A DNA stretch of 55,140 nt from CAZGUG01 sp964529035 (GTDB taxonomy: Bacteria > Bacillota > Clostridia > Ch29). The DNA lies in assembly GCA_964529035.1 (NCBI GenBank), contig CAZGUG010000006.1, positions 1 through 55,140 of the forward strand, read 5' to 3'. The notes beneath the pieces are model-generated. The model was not told the origin of the DNA and ran no database searches. It was given only the letters and a program-made list of their open reading frames with translations. Shown here piece after piece: positions 1 to 7,403 of this stretch; the stretch's first letter is position 1, and every line of letters begins with the position of its first letter. Made by a program: the position numbers and the translations under genes.

Positions 1-70
1 ATACAGCATCAAACCTAGGATTTTCAGTGTTAACCATCAATGATGCTAAAGGAATATTTTTTGGCAGCAT
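1..70 (-). CDS. ParB/Srx-type N-terminal domain protein (5' end only)
   Basis: Only the first 23 codons are inside the window; the gene runs off the left edge. The ATG lies 7 bases after a purine-rich AAAGGAAGGAAAG ribosome site. The peptide begins MLPKNIPLASLMV and then has TENPRFDAV. An early I-x-x-L-x-x-x-x-NPR stretch is typical of the ParB/sulfiredoxin fold N-terminus, seen in plasmid partition proteins and in many accessory or defence-island proteins. The assignment rests on that short match only. A good promoter with an overlapping dyad (232-272) faces this gene, and the frameshifted XRE regulator lies upstream on the same strand, so repression by it is plausible. What follows the ParB domain cannot be seen. 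Confidence 0.5.
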   Translation of the reverse strand, partial: MLPKNIPLASLMVNTENPRFDAV

Positions 71-231
71 TATCTTTCCTTCCTTTCATTATTTTTTTGT
101 GTACCTTAGCGGATAATTCAAGAAAAATAATAACCCATTCAATAGCTATATATTTCTACAACATAAGCTATATCATGGGCTTGTACTAAAAATAATGGTT
201 ACTCAACATATAATAATTGTTTTACTCATAA

Positions 232-261
232 ATTATACCACATTTAGCCATATTGTGTAAA
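232..261 (-). promoter_or_regulatory. Sigma-A promoter for the ParB-like gene
   Basis: On the reverse strand, TTTACA (261-256) and TATAAT (237-232) are separated by 18 bases and point towards the ParB-like start at 70. The leader would be about 155 bases, in which I see no further gene. The -35 element is overlapped by the TGTGTA/TACACA dyad at 254-272. Confidence 0.55.
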
Positions 262-272
262 GATTGTACACA
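254..272. promoter_or_regulatory. Operator-like dyad over the -35 element
   Basis: TGTGTA and TACACA half sites are separated by 7 bases. The same half-site core occurs as the palindrome CTGTGTACACAG at 733-744, upstream of the XRE regulator. Two matching dyads around a regulator gene, one lying on a -35 box, suggest the binding sites of that regulator. No binding data are available, so this is inference. Confidence 0.45.
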
Positions 273-315
273 TTTCAACATATATAAGTAGTGCTTCTTT
301 GAACTCCTATCCTTC

Positions 316-719
316 CTATTTCTCCCTTAGCGTCCCATCCGGGTTGTACTTCTGCTTCAGGAATTCTATATAGTCCTCAGCCTTCTTGATGTCTTCCTCG
401 GACAGACCTGCAGTGTCAAGGTTGTGGTAGGCTTTGGTTATTGTTTTTACTTCAGCATTGTAGTCCTCACTCATCAGGCATGATACCGCTGTGTCTAAGG
501 CCTTGGCGATTGATGTAAGAGTATCCAGGAAGGATTAATCCGGCCTTTTTCAATGCCGGCAACATAAAGTTTTGAAATATTGCATCTATTGGCCAATTCT
601 TGTATTGTATAGTTATTCGTTTTACGCAAAGCAGCTGTTTTTTTACCTAAAGCGTTCAACAGGAACACTTTCCATTCATTGTAAGCCGACTGCTTATTAT
701 TATATACAAAATTTAGCAA
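316..719 (-). pseudogene. XRE-family helix-turn-helix repressor, frameshifted
   Basis: The N-terminal frame (719-495) contains an HTH-XRE domain: LGKKTAALRK, then YTIQELANRCNIS (helix-turn-helix) and LYVAGIEKGRINPSW. Past INPSW it runs into a premature stop. In another frame the reading resumes at about 523 as DTLTSIAKALDTAV and continues to a TAG at 316-318, giving the expected XRE tail plus a C-terminal tail rich in Glu and Lys. The two pieces join perfectly if one G is added in the run near 524-527 (TGGGAT rather than TGGAT). A complete product would be about 115-135 residues. Translation may begin at the ATG at 719 or at a TTG near 655. The break is either a real inactivating deletion or a sequencing or assembly error in a short homopolymer. 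Two TGTGTA/TACACA dyads nearby fit autoregulation. Confidence 0.75.
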
Positions 720-732
720 TAAGACAATTAGG

Positions 733-744
733 CTGTGTACACAG
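733..744. promoter_or_regulatory. Perfect 12-bp palindrome upstream of the XRE gene
   Basis: CTGTGTACACAG reads the same on both strands and sits 14 bases upstream of the XRE ATG at 719. It shares its core with the dyad at 254-272. It could be the autoregulatory operator, or could overlap the repressor's own translation start region. The rest of 745-986 shows no convincing gene. Confidence 0.4.
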
Positions 745-986
745 CATATAAGTTCCAGAAAAGAAGAATGCCTATAACGCTTGTCAACAGTCTATGTAAG
801 GTATTCAGACTGTGGTTTATTCACGTTGGGATATTTGTAAAAGGTTTTTTATTGTTTGTGAAGAATTATTCCGGGATAGGGCAGGCATGGTTGACGGAAG
901 CATAAATAGGGCGTGGTGTCAAAAGAACCGGTTAAGTTCATGTAAGGTTGAATAATATATATATTATAGATGATGGAGGACTGCTT

Positions 987-1730
987 ATGTTGATAATGGT
1001 GCTTGTGTCGCTGCTGTTTGTTGTTCTGGGGATACTTATAAAGCATTTCAGGTGGTATTGGCTAATATCCGGGTATAATACAATGCCAGCGGAAAAGAAG
1101 AAAAATGTTGATACCCATGGCCTTGGCAATTTTATCGGCAGTTCAATGTATGTTATTGCCGTCATACTGCTGCTTGGGGGACTTCTAAACCATATGGGGT
1201 ACTGGTGGGGAATGATGGGCACCCTGTTTTTTATGATGCTGTTCTTTATATATATTTTGGTGGGTGCGCAGAAATTCGACCATAATAAAAGGACTGCCAG
1301 GGACAGGGTTGTTTTGACAGTTGTTGTTGCTGTGCTGGTTTTGGCCCTTGGGAGCTCGGTGCTGCTTATATATTCCGGCAGCAGGCCTCAGCGGGTGGAG
1401 ATAACTTCCGAACATATCAGCATAAAGGGGTCATACGGCATTACGATACCTATAGACAAGGTAAAAACCGTTTCGCTGGAGGAAAGCATGCCTAAAGTTT
1501 TGGCCAAAACAAACGGGTTTAATGCGGGAGAAGTGTTAAAAGGGAGCTTCCGGCTTGAGGGTATCGGCAGTGCAAGGTTGTTTGTTCAGTGCCGCAGGGG
1601 GCCATACGTATATATAATAACTGCCGGTGGTGATACACTAATAATAAACTACAGGGACGAGCTGCAGACAAAGGAGCTGTATGAGAGATTGCTTATGGCT
1701 GTTGGGCAGCAGGCACAGGAAATTTATTAA
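987..1730 (+). CDS. DUF3784-like membrane protein with PH-like C-terminal domain
   Basis: A 247-residue product starting at the ATG 6 bases after GGAGGA. In-frame upstream codons from 948 lack a ribosome site. The N-terminal half has a hydrophobic helix (LIMVLVSLLFVVLGILI), a soluble loop containing W-L-I-S-G-Y-N-T-M, then two more hydrophobic segments. That YNT/G-Y-N pattern is typical of the DUF3784 family of small Firmicute membrane proteins. A fourth membrane helix follows near residues 115-130, and the last 110 residues are predicted soluble with a beta-rich pattern like bacterial PH domains (VEITSEHISIKGSYGITIP). Function is unknown. The gene is followed at 53 bases by the amidohydrolase on the same strand. 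Family assignment is from memory of sequence character only. Confidence 0.6.
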   Translation: MLIMVLVSLLFVVLGILIKHFRWYWLISGYNTMPAEKKKNVDTHGLGNFIGSSMYVIAVILLLGGLLNHMGYWWGMMGTLFFMMLFFIYILVGAQKFDHNKRTARDRVVLTVVVAVLVLALGSSVLLIYSGSRPQRVEITSEHISIKGSYGITIPIDKVKTVSLEESMPKVLAKTNGFNAGEVLKGSFRLEGIGSARLFVQCRRGPYVYIITAGGDTLIINYRDELQTKELYERLLMAVGQQAQEIY

Positions 1731-1783
1731 AGCCTGCATGGATGCTGATGGCTGCTGCTGATAGTATACAAGGAGGTATGGCG

Positions 1784-3231
1784 TTGAAACAGGGAGCGGA
1801 AAAAATATACATAAACGGCAACGTGATAACGATGGATGAAAAGTGTCCTAGGGCGGACTATATAATAGTAAAAGACGGGGTGATACAGGAGACGGGAAAG
1901 GGCGAAATCCCCGGCCGTTTTAAGGCTGCGGGGGAAGTTGCTGACCTTGGGGGCAGAACCGTTGTGCCCGGGTTCGCCGACTGCCATATGCACCTTCTAA
2001 ACTATAGCCTAAGGAAAGAGCGGGAAGTGGATCTTTCGGGCACAGCGTCGGTGGAAGAGCTTGTCCAAAGGGTGAAGAGTTTTACTTTTAAGAATAATAT
2101 TAAGCCCGGTGAATGGGTGGTGGGTGCCGGCTGGAACAATGAAGACTTTCCGGACAAAAAGCTGCCGGATAAAACGGTGCTTGATTCAATATCTGCAATG
2201 CATCCTATAAAGCTGACAAGGGCCTGCTGTCATTTGCATTCGGTCAACAGCCTTGCACTGGACATTGCCGGCATAGACAGGGACACACCCGATACCGGCG
2301 GCGGTGAAATAGACAGGGATGCTTATGGATACCCCACCGGCATCCTCAGGGAAAACGCTATCAACCGGGTGAATAAACATATTCCGGTACCGGGGGATAA
2401 AAGGCTTCTTAAGGATTTGATTTTAAAGGGCTGCACTAAGCTGGCCGCAGCGGGAATAACCACCGTTCATACCGATGATTTCCCATACAGCCGTGACAAA
2501 AAAAGTCTNNNNNNNNNNNNNNNNNNNNNNNNNNNNNNNNNNNNNNNNNNNNNNNNNNNNNNNNNNNNNNNNNNNNNNNNNNNNNNNNNNNNNNNNNNNN
2601 NNNNNNNNCAAAGGCCTTTGATTTGGGGTTTGATGTGGCGGTACACGCCATAGGCGACAGGGCCTATGAAACCGTATTGAATCTGTTTGGCAGGTACAGG
2701 GATACCATTAAAAACAAAGGGCTGCGCCCGTCGGTAATTCACTGTCAGATAGGCAGCGAAAGGGTTCTCGGGCTGATGAAGGACCTTAATGTTACAGCCA
2801 ATATACAGCCGGTGTTTTTAAATTCCGACTGGAAGATGGCGGAAAGCAGGGTGGGCAGGGAAAGGCTTGAATACAGCTACTGCTGGAGAACGTATATGGA
2901 TATGGGCATTCGGTGTGTAGGCAGCTCGGATGCGCCGGTTGAACCCTTTGACCCGCTGTGCGGCATATATTCCGCCGTGACAAGGAAAGACCTTGACGGA
3001 AAGCCGGAGGAAGGGTGGCTTATAAAAGAGGGATTAACGCCGCAGCAGGCCCTCAGGCTTTTTACCGTTAACCCCGCATACCTGATACACAGAGAAGACA
3101 GGCTGGGAAGCCTAGCAGAGGGTTTTGCCGCGGACATGGTGGTGCTGTCGGAGGATATATTCAAAGTGCCCCATGAAAGGATTCGGGACATTAAAGTCCT
3201 GGGTACCATTGCAGGCGGACAGGAATTGTAA
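1784..3231 (+). CDS. YtcJ-type metal-dependent amidohydrolase (interrupted by scaffold gap)
   Basis: The N-terminal part (1784-2508) shows a composite beta-sandwich plus TIM-barrel amidohydrolase: DLGGRTVVPGFADCHMHL carries the HxH metal ligands and GWNNEDFPDKKLPDK is typical of the amidohydrolase-3/YtcJ group. The C-terminal part (2609-3231) has AVHAIGDRA (metal His), HCQIG, SSDAPVEPFDP (catalytic Asp) and the closing LTPQQALRLFTVNPA and G-S-L-A-E-G-F-A-A-D. The two halves are in different frames across 100 N, which shows that the N run is a placeholder. About 450 residues are visible and roughly 70-90 are missing relative to relatives of about 530. The start chosen is TTG, 7 bases after AAGGAGG; the ATG at 1778 is too close. 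Such enzymes hydrolyse amide or N-acyl bonds. The substrate is not deducible. Confidence 0.85.
2509..2608. other. Scaffold gap (100 N)
   Basis: Exactly 100 unknown bases inside the amidohydrolase gene. The coding frame changes across it, so the true length is not 100 and is probably 200-300 bases. Confidence 0.95.
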
Positions 3232-3306
3232 AAGCTGCGGATAACTTTTTCACCAAAAAAAACTTCCCCTCATATATATGTAATGCAAAAGAGGGGAGGT
3301 GAAGCA

Positions 3307-3405
3307 ATGTCTCCGAACAGTCTCAGCGGCTTTTTCGGAAAGGGGTTTGACACACTGTTTCTGCTGCTGGTTATAATAATCATTTTCTTCGCTTTTGACC
3401 TGTAA
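3307..3405 (+). CDS. 32-residue single-pass membrane peptide
   Basis: An ATG follows GAGGGGAGGTGAAGCA, a strong ribosome site. The product begins MSPNSLSGFFGKGFDTLF and ends in one hydrophobic helix of about 16 residues (LFLLLVIIIIFFAFDL). Tiny hydrophobic proteins with a Gly/Phe-rich head are common in sporulating Firmicutes (YjcZ-like and related). With a terminator 120 bases downstream and a spore-coat pair next door on the other strand, a sporulation role is a reasonable guess. I recognise no named family. Confidence 0.5.
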   Translation: MSPNSLSGFFGKGFDTLFLLLVIIIIFFAFDL

Positions 3406-3527
3406 ACCGCCAGAAAGCCGAAACATGCCAAAAACCTGTTCCACTTCCTTTTACCGGGGTTCTTACTGCAGACAGAATGTCCGGTACAACTCCGCCGGGT
3501 CGGGCAGCCGGACGCCCTGAGGAAAAG

Positions 3528-3560
3528 AGCAGACTATTCCAATGAATAGGCTGCTTTTTT
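3528..3560 (+). terminator. Rho-independent terminator
   Basis: AGCAGACTATTC pairs with GAATAGGCTGCT with a single mismatch around a 4-base loop and is followed by six T. It ends transcription from the amidohydrolase and small peptide side. On the other strand the tail is CTTTT, so it may also help stop the coat-gene transcript. Confidence 0.7.
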
Positions 3561-3585
3561 CAAAATGGGACAGTGTATAAATATC

Positions 3586-3616
3586 ATAAAGAACCCCTCA
3601 GGGAAGGGTTCTTTAT
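3586..3616 (-). terminator. Hairpin downstream of the coat-gene pair
   Basis: A perfect 11-bp stem (ATAAAGAACCC / GGGTTCTTTAT) lies 18 bases beyond the end of the CotF-like gene on the reverse strand. There is no long T run on that strand, only the A/T-rich arm, so termination would rely on the arm itself and on the hairpin at 3528-3560. Confidence 0.45.
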
Positions 3617-3633
3617 GAGCCGGTCCTGAAATT

Positions 3634-3942
3634 TCAATGATGGGCTTCCTGCCGGATAACCGTCTCGGACTGTTTGTATGTTTCTATAAGACGCTGGTCG
3701 GGCTTGTCATAGGGACGATACCAATCCCTGTTTACTGCCAGGTCCATCATTGACCCGCTGCCGGTCAGGATCTGGGTGAGAGCACCCGTATACATGGTCC
3801 TAAGCTCCGGGGTGGACGTTTTCAAAATAGCCATTAAATAGGCCGAAGCGGCAGCTTCGGAGCCCATCAGCATATCGTTTGCCACCATTTCGTCGTTTGC
3901 CTGTTTGCCAATTCCCGTAATCGCATTAAGCAGTGAAGGCAT
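3634..3942 (-). CDS. CotF-like spore coat protein
   Basis: A 102-residue protein with the pattern of the Coat F family: a helical segment DEMVANDMLMGSEAAASAYL, another TPELRTMYTGALTQIL, then WYRPYDKPDQRL near the C-terminus. The family is ferritin-like, binds the spore coat, and its members are usually 80-170 residues. The ATG follows GAGGAGGTG at 7 bases. It starts 1 base after the stop of the upstream partner (3944-4162), so the two are translationally linked. Expression in the mother cell late in sporulation is expected from the family but is not shown here. Confidence 0.72.
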   Translation of the reverse strand: MPSLLNAITGIGKQANDEMVANDMLMGSEAAASAYLMAILKTSTPELRTMYTGALTQILTGSGSMMDLAVNRDWYRPYDKPDQRLIETYKQSETVIRQEAHH

Positions 3943-3943
3943 T

Positions 3944-4162
3944 TCAGTGCACCTCCTCTACACGGACTATATCGTTTTCATTGATGAACTGCTGGATGCC
4001 CTTGATACGGCCCTCCGCCGCCAGGATTGTTGCTTCTATCATTCTCTGGAGTTCCTGGTCACTGGCCAGGGTCCGGGCCGCCTTCACCTTTGTAAGGGCG
4101 TTGGTCTCCATTTGAAGCAGCTCTGTAAGGGACAGCATTTCGGCATCGGATAGTTTTCTCAA
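3944..4162 (-). CDS. Small coat-associated helical protein, CotF partner
   Basis: A 72-residue alpha-helical protein beginning LRKLSDAEMLSLTELLQME and containing RMIEATILAAEGRIKGIQQF. Small proteins of the form LSD-x-E-L-x-x-L-x-D-x-L-x-x-E-x-x-A commonly precede CotF-like genes in Clostridia. The start chosen is TTG, 8 bases after GGGAGG. A longer frame back to 4234 lacks a ribosome site. It is likely co-transcribed with the CotF-like gene, since only one base separates them. The exact function within the coat is unknown. Confidence 0.62.
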   Translation of the reverse strand: MRKLSDAEMLSLTELLQMETNALTKVKAARTLASDQELQRMIEATILAAEGRIKGIQQFINENDIVRVEEVH

Positions 4163-4215
4163 TTCATTCGCCTCCCGCATTAAAAATTCCTTATTATTGT
4201 TTTCTATTAAGACAG

Positions 4216-4223
4216 ATAGTATG
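4216..4223 (-). promoter_or_regulatory. Possible sporulation-sigma -10 element
   Basis: On the reverse strand CATACTAT lies 53 bases before the coat-partner start and matches the CATAnnnT/CATACTA shape of SigE/SigF/SigG-type -10 elements. An AAATATT sits 11 bases upstream, shorter than the usual SigE spacing, so the exact sigma factor is open. Confidence 0.3.
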
Positions 4224-4329
4224 TGGCCTGGCAAAATATTTTTTGTTAAAGGATTTTAAGAACAAAAAAAAGAATACTTAATAAAGGAGCGCAAAAATAG
4301 CGGAAACCGTCAAAGGAGATGAGCAGACA

Positions 4330-4929
4330 GTGGATTTGGAAAGGCTGAAGAAACAGATAGAGTTTATAGAGGAAATAGACAAGATTAAGCATGTGCTGAG
4401 AAAAACGCTGCTTATGGACGGGTCAAGGCACGAGAACGATGCGGAGCATTCCTGGCATTTGGGCATTATGGCAGTGCTGCTTTCGGAATATGCCAATACC
4501 GAAGAGCTTGATGTACTGCACGTGGTGAAAATGGTGCTGATACATGATATCGTGGAGATTGATGCGGGGGACACTTTCTGCTACGACGAAAAAGGCGCGC
4601 TGGACAAGCTGGAAAGGGAAGAAAAGGCGGCGGACAGGATATTCAATATACTTCCCGCCGACCAGGCCGCAGAAATCAGAAGCCTGTGGGAAGAATTCGA
4701 AGAATGTGTGACCCCGGAGGCAAGGTTTGCCGCCGCCCTTGACAGGCTTCAGCCGCTGCTTCACAATTACAGAACCCACGGCAGGTCGTGGAAAAAGCAC
4801 GGGATAACAAAGGACAGGGTAATAGAAAGAAATAGGCATATTAAGAAGGGTTCACGGCAGCTTTGGGCCTTTGTGGAAATGTTAATAGAAGATTCGGTAA
4901 AGAAGGGATACCTGCCGGAAAAGGAATAA
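4330..4929 (+). CDS. HD-domain phosphohydrolase, YfbR/HDDC2-like
   Basis: A 199-residue protein. HSWHLGIMAVLLSEYA and LIHDIVEIDAGDTF supply the H...HD...D metal ligands of the HD superfamily, and the layout (N-terminal helix, NDAEHSWH, HDIVEID, then AARFAAALDRLQPLL with a conserved Asp) matches the YfbR/HDDC2 5'-deoxynucleotidase group of 190-200 residues. It probably removes phosphate from (deoxy)nucleoside monophosphates in the cytoplasm. The start is GTG, 11 bases after AAGGAG. It is followed by glycerate dehydrogenase 33 bases on. The substrate is inferred from family only. Confidence 0.78.
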   Translation: MDLERLKKQIEFIEEIDKIKHVLRKTLLMDGSRHENDAEHSWHLGIMAVLLSEYANTEELDVLHVVKMVLIHDIVEIDAGDTFCYDEKGALDKLEREEKAADRIFNILPADQAAEIRSLWEEFEECVTPEARFAAALDRLQPLLHNYRTHGRSWKKHGITKDRVIERNRHIKKGSRQLWAFVEMLIEDSVKKGYLPEKE

Positions 4930-4962
4930 AAATATACATATATCAAACAGGGAGGAGTAGTA

Positions 4963-5934
4963 ATGACAAGGAAAAGGGTATACATAACAAGGGTTATACA
5001 GGAAGAGGCGGTAGCGCTATTAAAGGAGCACTTTGACGTCACAATGAACCTGGAGGACAGGGTGGCGTACAGGGAAGAGGTGATGGATGCCGTAGAAAAC
5101 GCAGATGCGCTTTTGTGCCTGATAAACGACAATGTGGACAGTGAGATAATACGCCGCGCGGGCAGGCTTAAAATTATAGCAAACTATGGAGTGGGATACA
5201 ACAATATTGACGTTGAGGAGGCTTCCAAAAAAGGCATTATAGTAACCAATACTCCCGGGGTTCTCACCGATGCAACCGCCGACCTGGCATGGGGCCTTTT
5301 GCTGGCGGCGGCGCGAAGGATAGTGGAATCCGATAAGTTTTCAAGGGCGGGAAAGTACAAAAGCTGGTCTCCCACACTGCTCCTCGGACGCAGTGCAGCG
5401 GGTAAAACACTGGGAGTGATAGGCGCCGGCAGGATAGGAAGAGCGGTTGCCAAAAGAAGCCGGGGGTTTGACATGAAGGTTATATACCACAGCAGAAACA
5501 GGAATAAAGAATTTGAAAATGAGCTGAACGCCCGGTGGGTGGAAAAGGAAGAACTGCTTCGCAGGTCGGATTTCGTTTCGCTGCACGTGCCGCTGACCGA
5601 TGAAACCCGGCATATGATTGGAGAAAGGGAATTTGAAATGATGAAGGATACTGCGGTGCTTATAAATACCTCAAGGGGTCCGGTGGTGGACGAAAAGGCC
5701 CTGGTACATGCTCTCAAGCAGGGGCAGATATGGGCAGCCGGACTGGACGTATACGAAAGGGAGCCCGATATAGAAGAGGGGCTCATTAAGCTGGACAATG
5801 CTGTGCTAGCCAGTCATATTGGCAGCGCTACCATTGAAGCCAGGACCAGCATGGCATTAACGGCGGCCAAAAATGTACTATCGGTTCTAAACGGCGGCGA
5901 GCCGCTTACCCCGGTTAATGCGGAAGACCTCTAG
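4963..5934 (+). CDS. gyaR: D-2-hydroxyacid dehydrogenase, glyoxylate/hydroxypyruvate reductase type
   Basis: A 323-residue protein of the D-isomer 2-hydroxyacid dehydrogenase family. The nucleotide fold is GVIGAGRIGRAV (about 151-162) and the catalytic residues fit Arg238 (INTSRGPVV), Glu267 (YEREP) and His285 (SHIGSA). The N-terminal substrate domain contains ANYGVGYNNID, typical of glycerate dehydrogenases rather than lactate or phosphoglycerate enzymes. It interconverts hydroxypyruvate or glyoxylate with D-glycerate or glycolate using NAD(P)H. The ATG follows GGGAGGAG at 7 bases. Its stop TAG overlaps the stop of the convergent monooxygenase in CTAG. Confidence 0.85.
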   Translation: MTRKRVYITRVIQEEAVALLKEHFDVTMNLEDRVAYREEVMDAVENADALLCLINDNVDSEIIRRAGRLKIIANYGVGYNNIDVEEASKKGIIVTNTPGVLTDATADLAWGLLLAAARRIVESDKFSRAGKYKSWSPTLLLGRSAAGKTLGVIGAGRIGRAVAKRSRGFDMKVIYHSRNRNKEFENELNARWVEKEELLRRSDFVSLHVPLTDETRHMIGEREFEMMKDTAVLINTSRGPVVDEKALVHALKQGQIWAAGLDVYEREPDIEEGLIKLDNAVLASHIGSATIEARTSMALTAAKNVLSVLNGGEPLTPVNAEDL

Positions 5935-7004
5935 GCTTTTTTAATCTCGTCCATTATCCCGTTTATTATGTCCCTGACATGGGACATTCTGTTTACCCTG
6001 TACACGTTATCTCCGGCAAAGGCAAACCCGTTGACAAGGTTTCCCTGCTGCGCGTTAATCAAGGCATCGGCTATACAATAGGGCGATTTGCCGGGGTTGC
6101 ACGACTTAAGGCAGTTGGACAGGCATTTAAAGGGTTTTTTGATGCCTGCCTCCACATCCCTTAAAAAATCGTTCCTTACGGCTCTGCCGGGCATTCCGAC
6201 AGGGCTTTTTATTATTATCACATCTTCTTTTTTTGCTTTTATGTATTCGTTTTTAAACTGTTGTGAAACATCGCACTCGTAGGTGGCTACAAAACGGGTG
6301 GCCATCTGGAACCCTGAAGCACCCGCAGAGAGAACCCGGGCTGCGTCTTTGCCGTCAAATATCCCGCCCCCTGCAATCACGGGAATACTTTTATTGTGTT
6401 TTTCCTCAAAGGGTTTTACTGCCGTCAGTACTTCCGCAACAAGTTTTGTGAGCGGGTATTCGGCTATATTTTTCAGCTGTTCAAGGGTGAACCCAAGGTG
6501 CCCCCCCGCCCTCGGTCCCTCTACCACTATGGCATCCGGCAGGCGGTTGTATTTTTTATCCCAGTGCTTGCACAGCACCGAAGCCGCCTTTGCGGAGGAT
6601 ACAATTGGGGCAATTTTGGTGATGGAATCCTTAACAAGGTTGGGGAGTTTTAGCGGCAGTCCCGCCCCGGAAAATATGATATCAATTCTTTCCCTGACGG
6701 CGACGTGAACCATTTCCTCAAAATCGTTCAGGGCTGTCATTATGTTCACGCCTATCACCCCCGAAGGGCTTGCCTGGCGCGCTTTTTTAATATTATAGGC
6801 AAGGGCTTCCCGGTTGGCCGCCGTTTTGTTTCGCAGGTATTCCGGCAGGCCGAAGCCGGGTTCCACACCGGAAATAACGCCTATTCCTCCGCTGTTGGCC
6901 ACCGAGGAAGCCAGCTTCCACATGGATACCCCAACTCCCATACCTCCCTGCACTATGGGCAGACGGGGTTTCAGGTTACCTATTTTCAGTTCGGGAATTA
7001 ACAT
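5931..7004 (-). CDS. Nitronate monooxygenase / FabK-like flavoprotein
   Basis: A 357-residue FMN-dependent TIM-barrel protein. Markers are PIVQGGMGVGVS at the N-terminus, VEGPRAGGHLG (phosphate-binding loop), VIAGGGIFDGKDAARVL and GASGFQMATRFVAT. This is the 2-nitropropane dioxygenase family, which includes nitronate monooxygenase and enoyl-ACP reductase FabK. The C-terminal CLSNCLKSCNPGKSPYCIA segment is found in the clostridial branch often annotated as nitronate monooxygenase. The N-terminal MLIPELKIGNLKPRLPIV is standard, so the ATG at 7004 is accepted. No fatty-acid genes lie nearby, so a detoxifying oxidoreductase role is more likely than FabK. Confidence 0.82.
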   Translation of the reverse strand: MLIPELKIGNLKPRLPIVQGGMGVGVSMWKLASSVANSGGIGVISGVEPGFGLPEYLRNKTAANREALAYNIKKARQASPSGVIGVNIMTALNDFEEMVHVAVRERIDIIFSGAGLPLKLPNLVKDSITKIAPIVSSAKAASVLCKHWDKKYNRLPDAIVVEGPRAGGHLGFTLEQLKNIAEYPLTKLVAEVLTAVKPFEEKHNKSIPVIAGGGIFDGKDAARVLSAGASGFQMATRFVATYECDVSQQFKNEYIKAKKEDVIIIKSPVGMPGRAVRNDFLRDVEAGIKKPFKCLSNCLKSCNPGKSPYCIADALINAQQGNLVNGFAFAGDNVYRVNRMSHVRDIINGIMDEIKKA

Positions 7005-7122
7005 TAAAACACCTCATTATATTAGTACCAGGTTATAACACCAGTTTACAACATTATATACTTTTATCACAGGCAATACAACAAGAATTTCTAATATCAG
7101 AAGGCTATTCCATATTCTAATC

Positions 7123-7193
7123 GAACCGAACCCCGTTTATTCCAAAAAAATTTGATAAACAACAATAGTATGATATAATTTGATTGAACCGAA
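7123..7193 (+). repeat. Direct repeat of GAACCGAA around the thi promoter
   Basis: GAACCGAA occurs at 7123-7130 and again at 7186-7193, one copy upstream of the -35 box and one at the predicted transcription start. The core resembles the CCGAAC of the PurR box, and a PurR gene lies at 14338. The two copies are in the same orientation, unlike classical PurBox pairs. A role as operators is inference. Confidence 0.4.
7152..7179 (+). promoter_or_regulatory. Sigma-A promoter of the TPP-riboswitch operon
   Basis: TTGATA (7152-7157) and TATAAT (7174-7179) are separated by 16 bases. Transcription would begin near 7186, just before the riboswitch. Confidence 0.65.
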
Positions 7194-7198
7194 TAATA

Positions 7199-7280
7199 CA
7201 GGGGAGCTGGTCAATGGCCGGCTGAGAGGGAGGCATTCCGACCCTAATACCTGATCTGGGTAATGCCAGCGTAGGAAGTA
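7199..7280 (+). ncRNA. TPP (THI-box) riboswitch
   Basis: The conserved elements appear in order: GGGGAGC at the 5' arm, GGCTGAGAGGGAGG, GACCC, then ACCTGATCTGGGTAATGCCAGC and GTAGGAAG. CTGAGA and ACCTGAT...GGGTAATGCCAGCG(T)AGGAA are diagnostic of the thiamine pyrophosphate aptamer. It is followed within 8 bases by a terminator hairpin, so bound TPP should switch off transcription of the thiamine-precursor uptake operon downstream. Confidence 0.94.
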
Positions 7281-7287
7281 CTCTTTG

Positions 7288-7324
7288 CTGTCCGCTGCCC
7301 GTATGAGGTGCGGACAGTTTAGGT
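7288..7324 (+). terminator. Riboswitch expression-platform terminator
   Basis: CTGTCCGC (7288-7295) pairs with GCGGACAG (7310-7317), 8 bp, followed by TTTAGGTTT. The T tract is broken, so this is a moderate terminator, suited to a riboswitch-controlled decision. Confidence 0.7.
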
Positions 7325-7403
7325 TTACAAGGGTTTTTTCTGCCAGGGCAGTGTGTGCCGGTATGCGGCTTGTTTATTGAAGCGATAAAGGGAGGTGAAC
7401 CGA

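Noticed and set aside
849..1046. Reverse-strand 65-codon frame
   Set aside because: It lies over the DUF3784-like gene, has biased His/Gln/Tyr content and no ribosome site.
3232..3306. SigE/SigK promoter for the 32-residue peptide
   Set aside because: CATATATAT is present but no convincing -35 element.
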